Below, piece after piece: positions 44,103 to 52,825 of a stretch of DNA of 64,000 nucleotides (positions are counted from its first letter, which is position 1; every line of letters begins with the position of its first letter). The notes below the pieces were generated by a model, which had not been told where the DNA came from, did no database searches, and saw nothing but the letters and a program-made list of their open reading frames with translations. Both the position numbers and the translations under genes were made by a program. Source of the DNA: Gluconacetobacter johannae. Its GTDB lineage: Bacteria; Pseudomonadota; Alphaproteobacteria; Acetobacterales; Acetobacteraceae. The stretch spans positions 78,938-142,937 of the forward strand of contig NZ_JABEQH010000010.1 of the NCBI RefSeq assembly GCF_014174305.1. Reading direction: 5' to 3'.

Positions 44103-45080
44103 GTGTCTCTTTCCGTTAATACCAATCTCTCGGCGATGGTCGCCCTCGAGACCCTGAACGCGACTCAGACCCAGCTGAGCCAGACGGAAAACGCCGTCTC
44201 CACCGGCAAGAAGGTCTCGACCGCCGCCGACAACGCCGCTGCTTTCGGCATCTCGCAGCAGATGCAGGGCAACGTCTCCGGCCAGAGCGCCGTGAATGAT
44301 GGCCTGTCCTTCGCGGCCCAGATCGTCAGCAACACGACCTCTGCCGCCAACAGCATCATCACTGTCCTCCAAGAGGTCCAGAAGGCCGTTACCTCGCTGG
44401 GGAGCAACTACGGCAACGCGACGTCCCTCAACCAGGTCGGCCAGCAGATCACGGGCTATCTCCAGCAGATCGACACCATCGCCCAGACCGCGACGACCAA
44501 TGGCGTGAACCTGCTCTCCGGCAGCACGACCGACGGCCTGGGGATCACCACGAACAGCCTGCAATATGTGACGGGCCTGCAGGGCAGCACGGCGACCATC
44601 ACGGGCTTCAACAGCTCCATTGTCAGCAACGCGAACACCTTGAACGGCACGGCTGGCCCCACGGCCAGCATCGGCACGAGCCTGACCGACGCGCTGGGGC
44701 TGACATCGGCTGGCGGCACGGCTGGCGCCTCTCCGACCTCGAACGTATTCGTGACCTCGAGCGGCACCCTGAGCGGCGCCTTCAGCGGCGCGGGCACTGG
44801 CGCGATCAGCGCGATGATCGCCCAGGTGCAGCACGCCATCACCGCGATGGCGAACGTCACGTCGAGCCTCGGCGCCAACAGCAACGTCATCTCCAGCATG
44901 ATGTCCTATGGTCAGAACGTCTCCGACAACCTGACCGCCGGCATCGGCGCGCTGACGGACGCCGACATGTCGGCCGAGAGCGCGCAGTTGACCTCGCTGC
45001 AGACCAAGCAGTCTCTGGCGATCAAGTCGCTGACGATCGCGAACGGTCAGTCCCAGAACATCCTCTCGCTGTTCCAGTAA
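44103..45080 (+). CDS. fliC: Flagellin
   Basis: 325 residues, no signal peptide. N-terminal D0/D1 helix (MSLSVNTNLSAMVALETLNA, with QTQLSQTENAVSTGKKVS) and C-terminal helix (SLQTKQSLAIKSLTIANGQS, with QNILSLFQ) form the filament core; the middle is a short variable region rich in serine, threonine and glycine, suitable for O-glycosylation. It starts with GTG and GGAG eight bases upstream. It is the only flagellin in the window. Codon use is unusually biased to C-ending codons, as for a highly expressed gene. A structured 3' UTR follows. Confidence 0.95.
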   Translation: MSLSVNTNLSAMVALETLNATQTQLSQTENAVSTGKKVSTAADNAAAFGISQQMQGNVSGQSAVNDGLSFAAQIVSNTTSAANSIITVLQEVQKAVTSLGSNYGNATSLNQVGQQITGYLQQIDTIAQTATTNGVNLLSGSTTDGLGITTNSLQYVTGLQGSTATITGFNSSIVSNANTLNGTAGPTASIGTSLTDALGLTSAGGTAGASPTSNVFVTSSGTLSGAFSGAGTGAISAMIAQVQHAITAMANVTSSLGANSNVISSMMSYGQNVSDNLTAGIGALTDADMSAESAQLTSLQTKQSLAIKSLTIANGQSQNILSLFQ

Positions 45081-45099
45081 TCTTCCCCCCGCGAGAGGG

Positions 45100-45138
45100 A
45101 TACGTGCCGATCGTCAGGTGATCGTGCCGCGTATTTTT
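45100..45138 (+). terminator. Putative flagellin terminator
   Basis: Nested stems ATACG/CGTAT (45100-45104, 45130-45134) and CGATC/GATCG (45108-45112, 45120-45124) are followed by TTTT. An 8-bp perfect inverted repeat, CCTCTCGC (45062) with GCGAGAGG (45091), lies just before and spans the stop codon. Confidence 0.5.
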
Positions 45139-45400
45139 CATGGTTGTCGGAAGGCGGAGCGCAGCGAAGCCGGAAGACAGCCATGGATCGTTCCTGGTTT
45201 CCAGGGCCGGGTCTTGTATCGAGGGTGGACGCATTGTCGTCATGGCGCCCGCCTTCGATCAGGACCGGGCCTCGGCCAGACTATAGAATAGTTCGCCATC
45301 GAACCGTTCATCGTGCGGCGCGCCATTTGCAATGCGCGATGGATCCATTCCCCGAGGCTGATGTCATGCCAGCCGGCGAAAGCAATGCCATTGCGGGTTG

Positions 45401-45550
45401 GCCAGGTCGGATTCCGCCCGGACCCGGCAAGGACCTCGGCCCTTGCATCCCATTCCATTTATAAAATCTTGGGTTCCAGAAGGCTGGACACTTTGATGGG
45501 TCAGAAGGTCGGGCTTTGCCCGAACCCACAAGGGCCTGAGGCCCTGGACC
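45401..45550 (+). repeat. Dispersed palindromic intergenic repeat, copy D (double)
   Basis: Positions 45401-45480 match copies A and B (GGACCCGGCAAGG, CCTCGGCCCTTGCATCCCAT, TTTATAAAATCTTGGGTTCC). A second partial unit at 45503-45550 repeats the first arm (AGAAGGTCGGGCTTTGCCCG, then AACCCACAAGGGCCTGAGG). The whole gap 45139-45649 between flagellin and flgC contains no convincing gene. Confidence 0.7.
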
Positions 45551-45649
45551 CCGATCATGGAGAAGGCGAAATCAGTCTCTTTATACGCGCAGACCAATCC
45601 AAAAAGGACGAACCACGGCCTTCGACGAAAGGGAGAGACTCTTCCCCGT

Positions 45650-46057
45650 CTACTTCATCAGATTGATGGTACGCGTCAGCATGGAACGGGTGATCTGCAT
45701 GGTGTTGAGATTGGCCTCGTATGAGTGCTGGGCCTCATGCGTGTCCATGATCTCGACCATCGAGTTCACGTTCGGCATCTTGACGTAGCCTCGGGCGTCC
45801 GCGGCCGGATGTGACGGGTCGTACCGCGTTTCGAACGGCGTCTGGTCCTGCCCGATCTCTTTGATCTTCACCCCGGAAACCCCGGATTCCTGATCCAGGG
45901 CCTCCTTGAACGTGATCGTTTTCCGCCGATACGGATTGGCGCCGGGGGTGGTGCCCGTGGTGTCCTTGTTGGCAAGGTTCTCCGCCGCGACCCGCAGCCG
46001 TTCCGCCTGCGCGCGCATGCCGTCGGCGGAAACCTCCATGGTGCTCGAGAAATCCAT
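45650..46057 (-). CDS. flgC: Flagellar proximal rod protein FlgC
   Basis: 135 residues. N-terminal rod motif (MDFSSTMEVSADGMRAQAER, then VAAENLANKDTTG), the central YRRKTITFKEAL and C-terminal PNVNSMVEIMDTHEAQHSYE are diagnostic of FlgC. It follows flgB with a 15-bp gap. The usual next gene, fliE, is missing here. Confidence 0.96.
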   Translation of the reverse strand: MDFSSTMEVSADGMRAQAERLRVAAENLANKDTTGTTPGANPYRRKTITFKEALDQESGVSGVKIKEIGQDQTPFETRYDPSHPAADARGYVKMPNVNSMVEIMDTHEAQHSYEANLNTMQITRSMLTRTINLMK

Positions 46058-46072
46058 ATCTCACTCCCGCCG

Positions 46073-46489
46073 CTAAGGGGTCGTTCCGAGGACTGTCGTG
46101 AACATCGACACGTAATGGCTGTAGACGGTCGTCGCGAAACGCTGCTGGTCGTTGGTGTCCGCGACCTTCTCAAGCTGGTCTTCAAGCGAGACTTCGTTTC
46201 CGTCGGGTGACTGGGCGCCGCCGACCCGGTCCGCCCGCGCGCTTCCTCCCTGCCCGGACATGTGGCCCGGTTCGGTCTGTGCAAGCGTCATGGTCATCTG
46301 TGTCTGCAGGACGCCCTGGAATGGCGAAACATCCTTCGGTACATAACCGGGCGTATTCGCATTGGCGACATTGCCGGCGAGCATGGACTCACGGGACTCG
46401 AGCCATTTCAACCGACGATCGGCCAGCCCAAGCAGATCCGTCCCGCCTTGCGCTGATGCTGCCTGCGAGGATGACAATGCTTCGAGCAT
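46073..46489 (-). CDS. flgB: Flagellar proximal rod protein FlgB
   Basis: 138 residues with RLKWLESRESMLAGNVANAN and TPGYVPKDVSPF near the N-terminus and a C-terminal helix (DQQRFATTVYSHYVSMFTTVL), typical of FlgB. First gene of flgB-flgC. Confidence 0.94.
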   Translation of the reverse strand: MLEALSSSQAASAQGGTDLLGLADRRLKWLESRESMLAGNVANANTPGYVPKDVSPFQGVLQTQMTMTLAQTEPGHMSGQGGSARADRVGGAQSPDGNEVSLEDQLEKVADTNDQQRFATTVYSHYVSMFTTVLGTTP

Positions 46490-46794
46490 ACGACGTCAGT
46501 GTCCTTCCGCTTTTTTCCGCGCCTGTTCCACGGCCCAGGTGCGACATGGTGGCGCGGCCGCACCGAATGGCGTTCGATTGACCTGATAACCATAGTTGCC
46601 TCAACGGTGCAATGCTGTTTCGGCATTCCGGCCGTCCGCCCTGACATGGGCCGACATGGCGCGCGCGATGGATGGACGCGTCGACGGCAACCGATTAGCC
46701 TTGGATCATCTCATGCACTTCGAAACCGCGGGCACCGATCTGTAGCGGACGCCGCCTGCCGGCAGGCGGCACGACACAAACCACTGGAATAAAG
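46490..46794. other. Divergent control region between flgB and the TPR transferase
   Basis: No gene found. It must hold the promoters of both flanking genes. No repeat, operator or terminator was recognised. Confidence 0.5.
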
Positions 46795-48372
46795 ATGCAA
46801 GAAGCAGAAACGGCGTCACCAGGCGAGAATGAAGCAACGCAGCCCATGAACGTCGCGCTTTGGAAAGACGCCCTGTTGCAGTCTCCGACCCCGGACAATC
46901 TTTCCCGGCTCTTCAAGGCCCTCTTTTCGTCAGAACAGGGCCTTGAGGCCGTCCGTCTGGCCCTTGAGGTCGTCTCCAGCCATCCGGACGATATGGCCCT
47001 GACCATAACGGCGGCGGACCTGATCTCGAAACACACGGCCCGGCACGACATCGTGGCGACGCTTCTGCGGAGTGTGCTGCTTCGTTCGCCGGACGTCGTT
47101 TCGGTGCAGGCCTTCCTTGCCGATTCCCTTGTCGCAAGCGGCGATATCGCCGGGGGACTCACGCTCTTCTCCGAGATGATGGCCCGGTATCCCAGGGAAC
47201 GCGCCAGCCTGTGCGAGCACATCTCGCTGTCGCTTCTCGAGGCGGGATATGCTTACGAGGCGTCGCAGATTCTTTTCCTCTGGCTCAAGGACGGAGAAAC
47301 AACCGCCGCGCTGCTGAACAACATGGGGTGCGCGCTTGAGCGTCTCGGCCGCTCCACCGAGGCGATCCCCTGGTACGAAAAGGCGCTGACGGTAGCGCCG
47401 GAAGATCCGACCATCAGATTCGGTTACGCGATGACGCTGCTCAAGGCGGGGAATTTGCGGGAAGGTTTCGCGCGCTACGTCGAACGGGCCCCTTTGACCG
47501 ATGGCCAGACAGGGTGGTTCATGTCATTGCCGCGCCTGCGCCATGGCGACGACGTGGCCGGAAAGAAAGTCATCCTCTATCAGGAGCAGGGGCTGGGAGA
47601 CACGATCCAGTTCATCCGTTCGGTCCCCTACCTGCAGGCGCAGGGAGCGGAGGTGACGATCGCCGTCCCGTGGGGACTGGTGCGCCTTCTGGCACAGTCT
47701 TTTCCAGACGTATCCGTCAGGTCGATCGTGGAATTCGGCCAGGAAGACGGCTACAGCTACGCAGCTCCCATTCCGGACCTGCCCTTCATCGCCGGCGTGA
47801 TGTCCGAAAGCGATATCCCCGCGCCCATTCCCTATCTCCGGGCCGATGCGGACGACGTCGCGCGATTTGCCGCCATGCTGCCGGCCCGCCGGCCCCGGAT
47901 CGGCCTGGTGTGGGCCGGAGACCGGCGCGTGAAGTCCGAGCATGTCGCCGCCGACAAACGCCGGTCCACGACGCTGGCCGAGATGGGCGCGGCCCTGTGC
48001 CCTGTCGACGCCACGCTGGTGAACCTCCAGTTCGGCCTTCCGCGCGCAGAGATCGAGGCCTGGCAGGGCCAGTCCCTGTTCGACCCGATGGGCGATGTCC
48101 GGGACATGGCGGACACCGCCGCGCTCATGGAAAGCCTCGACCTGCTGATCTCGGTCGATACCTCGCCGGTTCACCTCGCCGGCGCGATCGGCCTTCCGGT
48201 GTGGCTGGTCAACCGGTGGGACGCCTGCTGGCGGTGGGGAGACGAAGGCGACAACTCGCCATGGTATCCGCGCACGCGCGTGTTCCGCGCGCGCGAGAAG
48301 AGCTTCGCCCCCGTCCTGCGGGAGGTCGGTGAAGCCTTGCACACATGGGTGGAAGCCTGGAAGGCAGGCTGA
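46795..48372 (+). CDS. TPR protein with GT9-like glycosyltransferase domain
   Basis: 525 residues. The first half is helical with tetratricopeptide-type units (TTAALLNNMGCALERLGRST, then EAIPWYEKALTVAPEDPTIR). The second half is a GT-B Rossmann pair with GKKVILYQEQGLGDTIQFIR, RPRIGLVWAGD and the C-terminal heptosyltransferase-like signature ISVDTSPVHLAGAIGLPVWL. Soluble, no signal peptide. Among flagellar genes it is a good candidate for a flagellin glycosyltransferase; the sugar is unknown. Confidence 0.8.
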   Translation: MQEAETASPGENEATQPMNVALWKDALLQSPTPDNLSRLFKALFSSEQGLEAVRLALEVVSSHPDDMALTITAADLISKHTARHDIVATLLRSVLLRSPDVVSVQAFLADSLVASGDIAGGLTLFSEMMARYPRERASLCEHISLSLLEAGYAYEASQILFLWLKDGETTAALLNNMGCALERLGRSTEAIPWYEKALTVAPEDPTIRFGYAMTLLKAGNLREGFARYVERAPLTDGQTGWFMSLPRLRHGDDVAGKKVILYQEQGLGDTIQFIRSVPYLQAQGAEVTIAVPWGLVRLLAQSFPDVSVRSIVEFGQEDGYSYAAPIPDLPFIAGVMSESDIPAPIPYLRADADDVARFAAMLPARRPRIGLVWAGDRRVKSEHVAADKRRSTTLAEMGAALCPVDATLVNLQFGLPRAEIEAWQGQSLFDPMGDVRDMADTAALMESLDLLISVDTSPVHLAGAIGLPVWLVNRWDACWRWGDEGDNSPWYPRTRVFRAREKSFAPVLREVGEALHTWVEAWKAG

Positions 48373-48414
48373 TCGGGCCTGCCCCTCATCCGCAAGAAGG
48401 CCTGGGGCTTTCCG

Positions 48415-49278
48415 TCAGTACATCGGCTGCTGTGACCCGGCCTGCGCCACAGGCGCCGCGCGGTACGATGCCAGCGTTCGTCCCCGCATGCCGCTCGCTA
48501 CGACCTTGCGCGTGGGGGCCTGGGAAAAATGCCGGTCGCCTTCGAAGGGATGGAATGCCCGTGCCGGCCCCGCGGCCGGCTTTCCGTCCGCCCCCGGCGC
48601 CGCCGCGATCATGACGGGCGCGTGCCGTGCCGTAAGGGGGGCGACCGGGTGCGGGAAAATTTGCGTCACGGCGGAAGGCGCCGCCTGCCCGCCCCCGTGC
48701 GGGACCGGCCGCGCGTCCCGTCCATCCTGCGGAACGGCCCATTCTTCCAGAACCTTCCACTGATAAGACGGGCCAAGGCCGGGCGTCTGCGAGTGATAGG
48801 CCGCCGCCGCCCGTGGCCAACTCCCTGTCCTGTCGTGCATCTGAAGCAGGAAAGTTCCCGCGTACAGCGCATTGCGGACAGGATCGAAAGCCTGCTCCAG
48901 GGACGAAAAGGCATCCGGATGCTGCTGAAGATTGACCTGCAGGCAGCCGACGTCGATCGACGTGATCCCCTGTTGGCGAAACATCCGCACGGCGGCCATG
49001 GCTTCGTTACGGGTCGCATAGTGAAATCCCGCGCCGGCGGCATTGACCGTCCATGGCCATGCCGAAATGACGCCGTCCGGCTCCAGCTTCCCGCTTTCCA
49101 CCCGGCTCATGGCGGAGAGGAACCCGTCGGGGATGCGTAGCGCCCGTTCAGCCTGCGCCGTCGCCGCCAGGCACAGCGCGGCCTCTTGCGACCGGGCGAC
49201 CGACATGGGCACATGATGGAACAGAATGGCGGCCACAAGCACCAGGCGGAGGACGTGGCGGGACGGGAAGACAGGCAT
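48415..49278 (-). CDS. Lytic transglycosylase (SLT domain)
   Basis: 287 residues. A signal peptide (LRLVLVAAILFHHVPMSVA) leads to an SLT domain: catalytic glutamate in SAMSRVESG, then GITSIDVGCLQVNLQQHP, LYAGTFLLQ and AAAYHSQTPG. It cleaves peptidoglycan in the periplasm. FlgJ of this cluster lacks the muramidase domain, so this enzyme probably opens the wall for the rod. The last 100 residues are proline/alanine-rich and unlike known families. Confidence 0.85.
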   Translation of the reverse strand: MPVFPSRHVLRLVLVAAILFHHVPMSVARSQEAALCLAATAQAERALRIPDGFLSAMSRVESGKLEPDGVISAWPWTVNAAGAGFHYATRNEAMAAVRMFRQQGITSIDVGCLQVNLQQHPDAFSSLEQAFDPVRNALYAGTFLLQMHDRTGSWPRAAAAYHSQTPGLGPSYQWKVLEEWAVPQDGRDARPVPHGGGQAAPSAVTQIFPHPVAPLTARHAPVMIAAAPGADGKPAAGPARAFHPFEGDRHFSQAPTRKVVASGMRGRTLASYRAAPVAQAGSQQPMY

Positions 49279-49284
49279 GGCGGG

Positions 49285-49395
49285 TCAATCGGCCGAGAAT
49301 GACCCGAGGCCCGCGGCGAAACCGGACGACCCGATTATCATGACGAGACTCGTTACGTCACGACCAGGGGTGGGACGGCGATTGAGATCGTGCAT
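49285..49395 (-). CDS. Possible small membrane protein upstream of transglycosylase
   Basis: 36 residues from the ATG at 49395: a basic N-terminus (MHDLNRRPTPGRDV) and one hydrophobic stretch (TSLVMIIGSSGFAAGLG) to a stop 6 bp before the transglycosylase start. Spacing and direction fit a small co-transcribed gene. No strong ribosome site and no recognised family, so it may be chance. Confidence 0.3.
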   Translation of the reverse strand: MHDLNRRPTPGRDVTSLVMIIGSSGFAAGLGSFSAD

Positions 49396-49706
49396 GGTCA
49401 GGTCATTATCCCGAAACTCTCCGTTCCGGCCGCGCCGCGCATCGCTTATAGAGAACGAAACGAAATGAACACCGGCATATACTGTGTTCGGCCTCTTGCG
49501 TAAAGGCCGCCGGCGTGGCCTGAACGCCCTCCCTGTGCCCCGGTTACCCAACAGTACAACTGCCGGCATGACAGTCATGGGGCATTGAATGTCATGCCCG
49601 GCGGGCGTATTCTGCAGCGGCGCTGTGGTCTGCCCTCTGGAAGCCATTGGCTAAAATGCAAAGGTGACCGGTTCTATGAGGAATCGCCTCAAGGCGACCA
49701 TCGAAT
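49396..49706. other. Divergent control region between transglycosylase and flgI
   Basis: Apart from the small candidate gene next to it, no coding sequence. It contains imperfect inverted CATGACAGTCATG-type sequence (49567-49580) and must carry both divergent promoters. Confidence 0.4.
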
Positions 49707-50900
49707 GTGACGACCATGCCCGCCTGTAGCCGTAACAAGGGGCGCACTTCGCCGCGCCGCAGGGGGGAAAAAAGGGCGGGCCTGTCACGGTGGGTCACCT
49801 CATTGCTCGCGGCGGCCCTGGTATGCGCCGGAATTTTCCCGATGCCGGCGGCCCATGGCGCATCGGTCAGAATCAAGGATATCGTCGATTACGAAGGCGT
49901 GCGTGAAAACCAGCTCGTCGGGTATGGCCTTGTCGTCGGCCTGCACAATACCGGCGACCGCCTGACCAACACGATCTTCACGCGCGAGACGCTGATCGGC
50001 ATGCTGAACCGCCTTGGCGTGAACATCCGCGACCGCGAGATACAGCTTCAGACGCACGACGTGGCCGCCGTGATGGTCACCGCCACGCTGCCGCCCTTCT
50101 CGCACGGCGGCGGGCGCATCGATGTCACCGTGTCCGCCGTTGGCGACGCACGCGACCTCACGGGCGGGACCCTGCTTGTGACACCCCTGCAGGCCGCTGA
50201 TGGCGAGGTCTATGCCGTTGCCCAGGGATCGCTGGTGACGAACGCCTTCACCGCCACCGGCGCGGCCGCCAGCGTCACGCGGAATATCCCCACCAGCGGG
50301 CATATCGCAAACGGTGGGGTGGTCGAGCGCGAGGTGCCGGTGGCGCTCGGGGCAGGCGGAATCATCCACCTCTCCCTGTTCAATCCCAATTTTACGACGG
50401 CGACACGAATTGCCAATGCCATCAACAGGCATCTCGGCAGCGGCATGGCGCGGGTTGAAGATCCGCGCACCGTTGCGGTCGATTTTTCGGGCCGGGATGT
50501 CGCGCAGACCCTCTATCGTATCGGCGATCTCACGATCGAACCCGACACGATGGCCAAGGTCATTGTCGATGAGGCCAGCGGCACGATCGTCATGGGCGAC
50601 AACGTACGCATGACCACCGTGGCCATCGCCCAGGGGAACCTGACCATCCAGATCACGGAAACGCCGCAGGTCGTCCAGCCGGGACCGTTCTCGAACGGCA
50701 CGACCGCCGTGGCGCCGCGAACGCAGATCAACGCAAACATGGATAGCGAGCATCGTCTTGGAATATTGCGCGAGGGTCCGACCCTTGCCAGTCTGGTCGC
50801 GGGCATGAACGCCCTGGGAATGGGGCCACGAGACATGATCGGCATCCTGCAGGCCATCAAGGCCGATGGCGCCCTGCAGGCCGATCTTGAGGTGAGATAG
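49707..50900 (+). CDS. flgI: Flagellar P-ring protein FlgI
   Basis: 397 residues. A signal peptide with a long basic n-region (SPRRRGEKR) and core VTSLLAAALVCAGIFPM ends near AAHGA. The mature protein shows RIKDIVDYEGVRENQLVGYG, the GLVVGLHNTGD loop and LGMGPRDMIGILQAIKADGA, the FlgI hallmarks. It forms the ring in the peptidoglycan layer. The start is GTG at 49707 or ATG at 49716; neither has a clear ribosome site. First gene of flgI-flgJ-flgN-like. Confidence 0.95.
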   Translation: MTTMPACSRNKGRTSPRRRGEKRAGLSRWVTSLLAAALVCAGIFPMPAAHGASVRIKDIVDYEGVRENQLVGYGLVVGLHNTGDRLTNTIFTRETLIGMLNRLGVNIRDREIQLQTHDVAAVMVTATLPPFSHGGGRIDVTVSAVGDARDLTGGTLLVTPLQAADGEVYAVAQGSLVTNAFTATGAAASVTRNIPTSGHIANGGVVEREVPVALGAGGIIHLSLFNPNFTTATRIANAINRHLGSGMARVEDPRTVAVDFSGRDVAQTLYRIGDLTIEPDTMAKVIVDEASGTIVMGDNVRMTTVAIAQGNLTIQITETPQVVQPGPFSNGTTAVAPRTQINANMDSEHRLGILREGPTLASLVAGMNALGMGPRDMIGILQAIKADGALQADLEVR

Positions 50901-50908
50901 CAAGAGCC

Positions 50909-51235
50909 ATGAGTGTAGGAAGCATCACACCCGCGCTGTCATCCATGGGCCAGCCCGCATCGTCCGCGCAGTCCGATGCGGGCGCCAGCATGGCGGAAAA
51001 GGCGCGCAAGGCGGCCGTCGAGTTCGAGGGGATGACCATCGGCGAACTTCTTCAGCCGATGTTCGACACTGTCGATACGTCGGACGGCATGTTCGGGGGC
51101 GGCGCGGCCGAGCAGCAGTTCCGTTCGCTTCAGGTGCTGGAGATGGGCAAGCAGATCGCCAACAAGGGCGGTATCGGTCTTGCCGACAGCGTTTATCGCC
51201 AGATGCTGGCCATGCAGGAGAAAGCCCAGTCATGA
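50909..51235 (+). CDS. flgJ: Flagellar rod assembly protein FlgJ, rod-binding domain only
   Basis: 108 residues: the rod-binding part of FlgJ (KARKAAVEFEGMTIGELLQP, then GGGAAEQQFRSLQVLEMGKQ and GIGLADSVYRQML). The C-terminal glucosaminidase domain of enterobacterial FlgJ is absent, as in many alphaproteobacteria. It is the scaffold for rod assembly. The stop overlaps the next gene as ATGA. Confidence 0.93.
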   Translation: MSVGSITPALSSMGQPASSAQSDAGASMAEKARKAAVEFEGMTIGELLQPMFDTVDTSDGMFGGGAAEQQFRSLQVLEMGKQIANKGGIGLADSVYRQMLAMQEKAQS

Positions 51236-51678
51236 CGCGCGCGCGGGATGGATCGAAAGCCCGGCTCCTGCGGTGCTTTCAGGATGTCTGCGCCGTCCTC
51301 GAACGGGAGAACGATCTCCTGACGGCCGGAAAAGCGAAGGACGTGGCGGCCATGCTTCCGGAGAAGCAGAGGGAGATGAAGGCGCTTGAGGAGGCCCTGG
51401 CCGCCCATGGCGGCGCCCCTGCCGGCGACGGATCATTACCATCCGCACAGCGGCAGGCCCCGATGCCCCCCGAACTGGAAGAGGCGGCAAGACTGTTCGG
51501 CGCCCTGGTGCGGGCCAACCGCAAACTCCTGAAAAACGCCATAGACGCCCAGAACGCCGTCATCCGGCTTATTGTGGTGGATGCCGCCCAGGATTCATGT
51601 AGCGGCTACGCTTCGTCAGGCCGCTATGCGGTGGACACCGTCTCGCAAGGGGCGCTGACATTACGCAGCGACGTCTGA
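51232..51678 (+). CDS. FlgN-like flagellar chaperone candidate
   Basis: 148 residues, mostly helical: FQDVCAVLERENDLLTAGKA, then MLPEKQREMKALEEALAAHG, then LVRANRKLLKNAIDAQNAVI. This pattern suits FlgN, the export chaperone for FlgK and FlgL, and the ATGA coupling to flgJ supports a flagellar role. Conservation in this family is poor, so the identity rests partly on position. Confidence 0.6.
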   Translation: MTRARDGSKARLLRCFQDVCAVLERENDLLTAGKAKDVAAMLPEKQREMKALEEALAAHGGAPAGDGSLPSAQRQAPMPPELEEAARLFGALVRANRKLLKNAIDAQNAVIRLIVVDAAQDSCSGYASSGRYAVDTVSQGALTLRSDV

Positions 51679-51703
51679 ACGGTCACCAACGCCGGGGACG
51701 AGG

Positions 51704-52507
51704 CTATACGATGTCCAGTGCGTCGGAAGGGGCCATGATGTTGATGCCCGGCGCCATCGGAATGCTGGATTCCCGCGACACCTGACTCACGATTCCGTCG
51801 ATGCCGTTCATTCTGGCGCTCAGCGGGGCGAAGGCGTCCTCGTTGAGGCGGTAGCCGATTCCCCATAGTGTCGTAAACGGTTCGTCGATGCCCAGGCTAC
51901 GCATCTTTTTCCGGACCTGGCAGATCATGACGTCGATGACCTTGCCGTGCGGTTCGCTCTGTCCGGCATAGAGATTGTCGAGGACCGCCTCCTTGCTCAG
52001 CACCTGGCTTTTTCGCAGCGCCAGCAGTTCGACCATGTCGTATTCCCGCCGGGTCAACGGAATCAGTTTGCCGTCGATATGGGCCTGCCGCCTGTCGACA
52101 TACACCGTCAGTCGTCCGATATGAAGGCTGAGGCTGTCATGGCCGCTGGCCCGCCTGACGATGGCGCGCAGGCGAGCCAGCAGTTCCGTGGGGTCGACCG
52201 ACGCCGGAACACAGTCGTCGGCGCCAACGGACAGAACCTCGGCAACCCCCGACGCGGTGATGTCCCGGGCGATAATCATGACGGGTGTCGGAAGGCGACT
52301 GTTGCGGATATGGCGCAACAGCCGCACATCCGGCGACATCTGCTGGACGACCGCGATGTCGTACTGCGCGCGACGCAATGTTTCCACAACCCCTTCGGGG
52401 CCTGACATCGTTATCGAAATGGCGCCCTCGATCGCGGCTTTCGACAAGCCGGCACACGGCCGTCCGTCGCCGGGGATCGAACTGTCACCAATGCACAATA
52501 CCTGCAT
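51704..52507 (-). CDS. CtrA/FtcR-type response regulator with degenerate receiver
   Basis: 267 residues. The C-terminal winged-helix DNA-binding domain (LIPLTRREYDMVELLALRKS, then KVIDVMICQVRKKM and TLWGIGYRLN) is close to CtrA and the flagellar regulator FtcR. The receiver domain keeps the fold (GADDCVP) but the phosphoacceptor position is glutamine (YDIAVVQQMSPD, Q55), the acidic pocket is GDS and the conserved lysine is alanine. It is therefore probably phosphorylation-independent. GGAAG before the ATG at 52507 fixes the start. Likely local regulator of the flagellar genes. Confidence 0.85.
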   Translation of the reverse strand: MQVLCIGDSSIPGDGRPCAGLSKAAIEGAISITMSGPEGVVETLRRAQYDIAVVQQMSPDVRLLRHIRNSRLPTPVMIIARDITASGVAEVLSVGADDCVPASVDPTELLARLRAIVRRASGHDSLSLHIGRLTVYVDRRQAHIDGKLIPLTRREYDMVELLALRKSQVLSKEAVLDNLYAGQSEPHGKVIDVMICQVRKKMRSLGIDEPFTTLWGIGYRLNEDAFAPLSARMNGIDGIVSQVSRESSIPMAPGINIMAPSDALDIV

Positions 52508-52825
52508 ATTCACTTCCGTCATAAGTGCCGACAGCCATCCCGCGCGGGACATGCAGCGACCGCGCCGGGTTGTCTGATGGTATTCTGGTTGGATTAAGCG
52601 ACCGCTGGCAAGGCTGCCTTTTCACAATGCGACGCTGTTTTGCGTCGGTCGCGGTTCATGACCGCTCTTTTCCGGCCTTGCTCAACACTCACGATAACGG
52701 TTACTTTCCCCTTCCGGAAACAGGGTCTCCATGGCCAGGCGACACAGGCCGGACAGGTCGGCCTCCATGACAGACTGCGCCGGAAACACCGCGTTGCAAA
52801 GATGCGCTAAAGGGAAATCCAGTCC
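52508..52825. other. Divergent control region between regulator and flhA
   Basis: No gene found. It must contain the promoters of the CtrA-like regulator and flhA. AAGGGA at 52810-52815 is the likely ribosome site for flhA. Confidence 0.5.
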
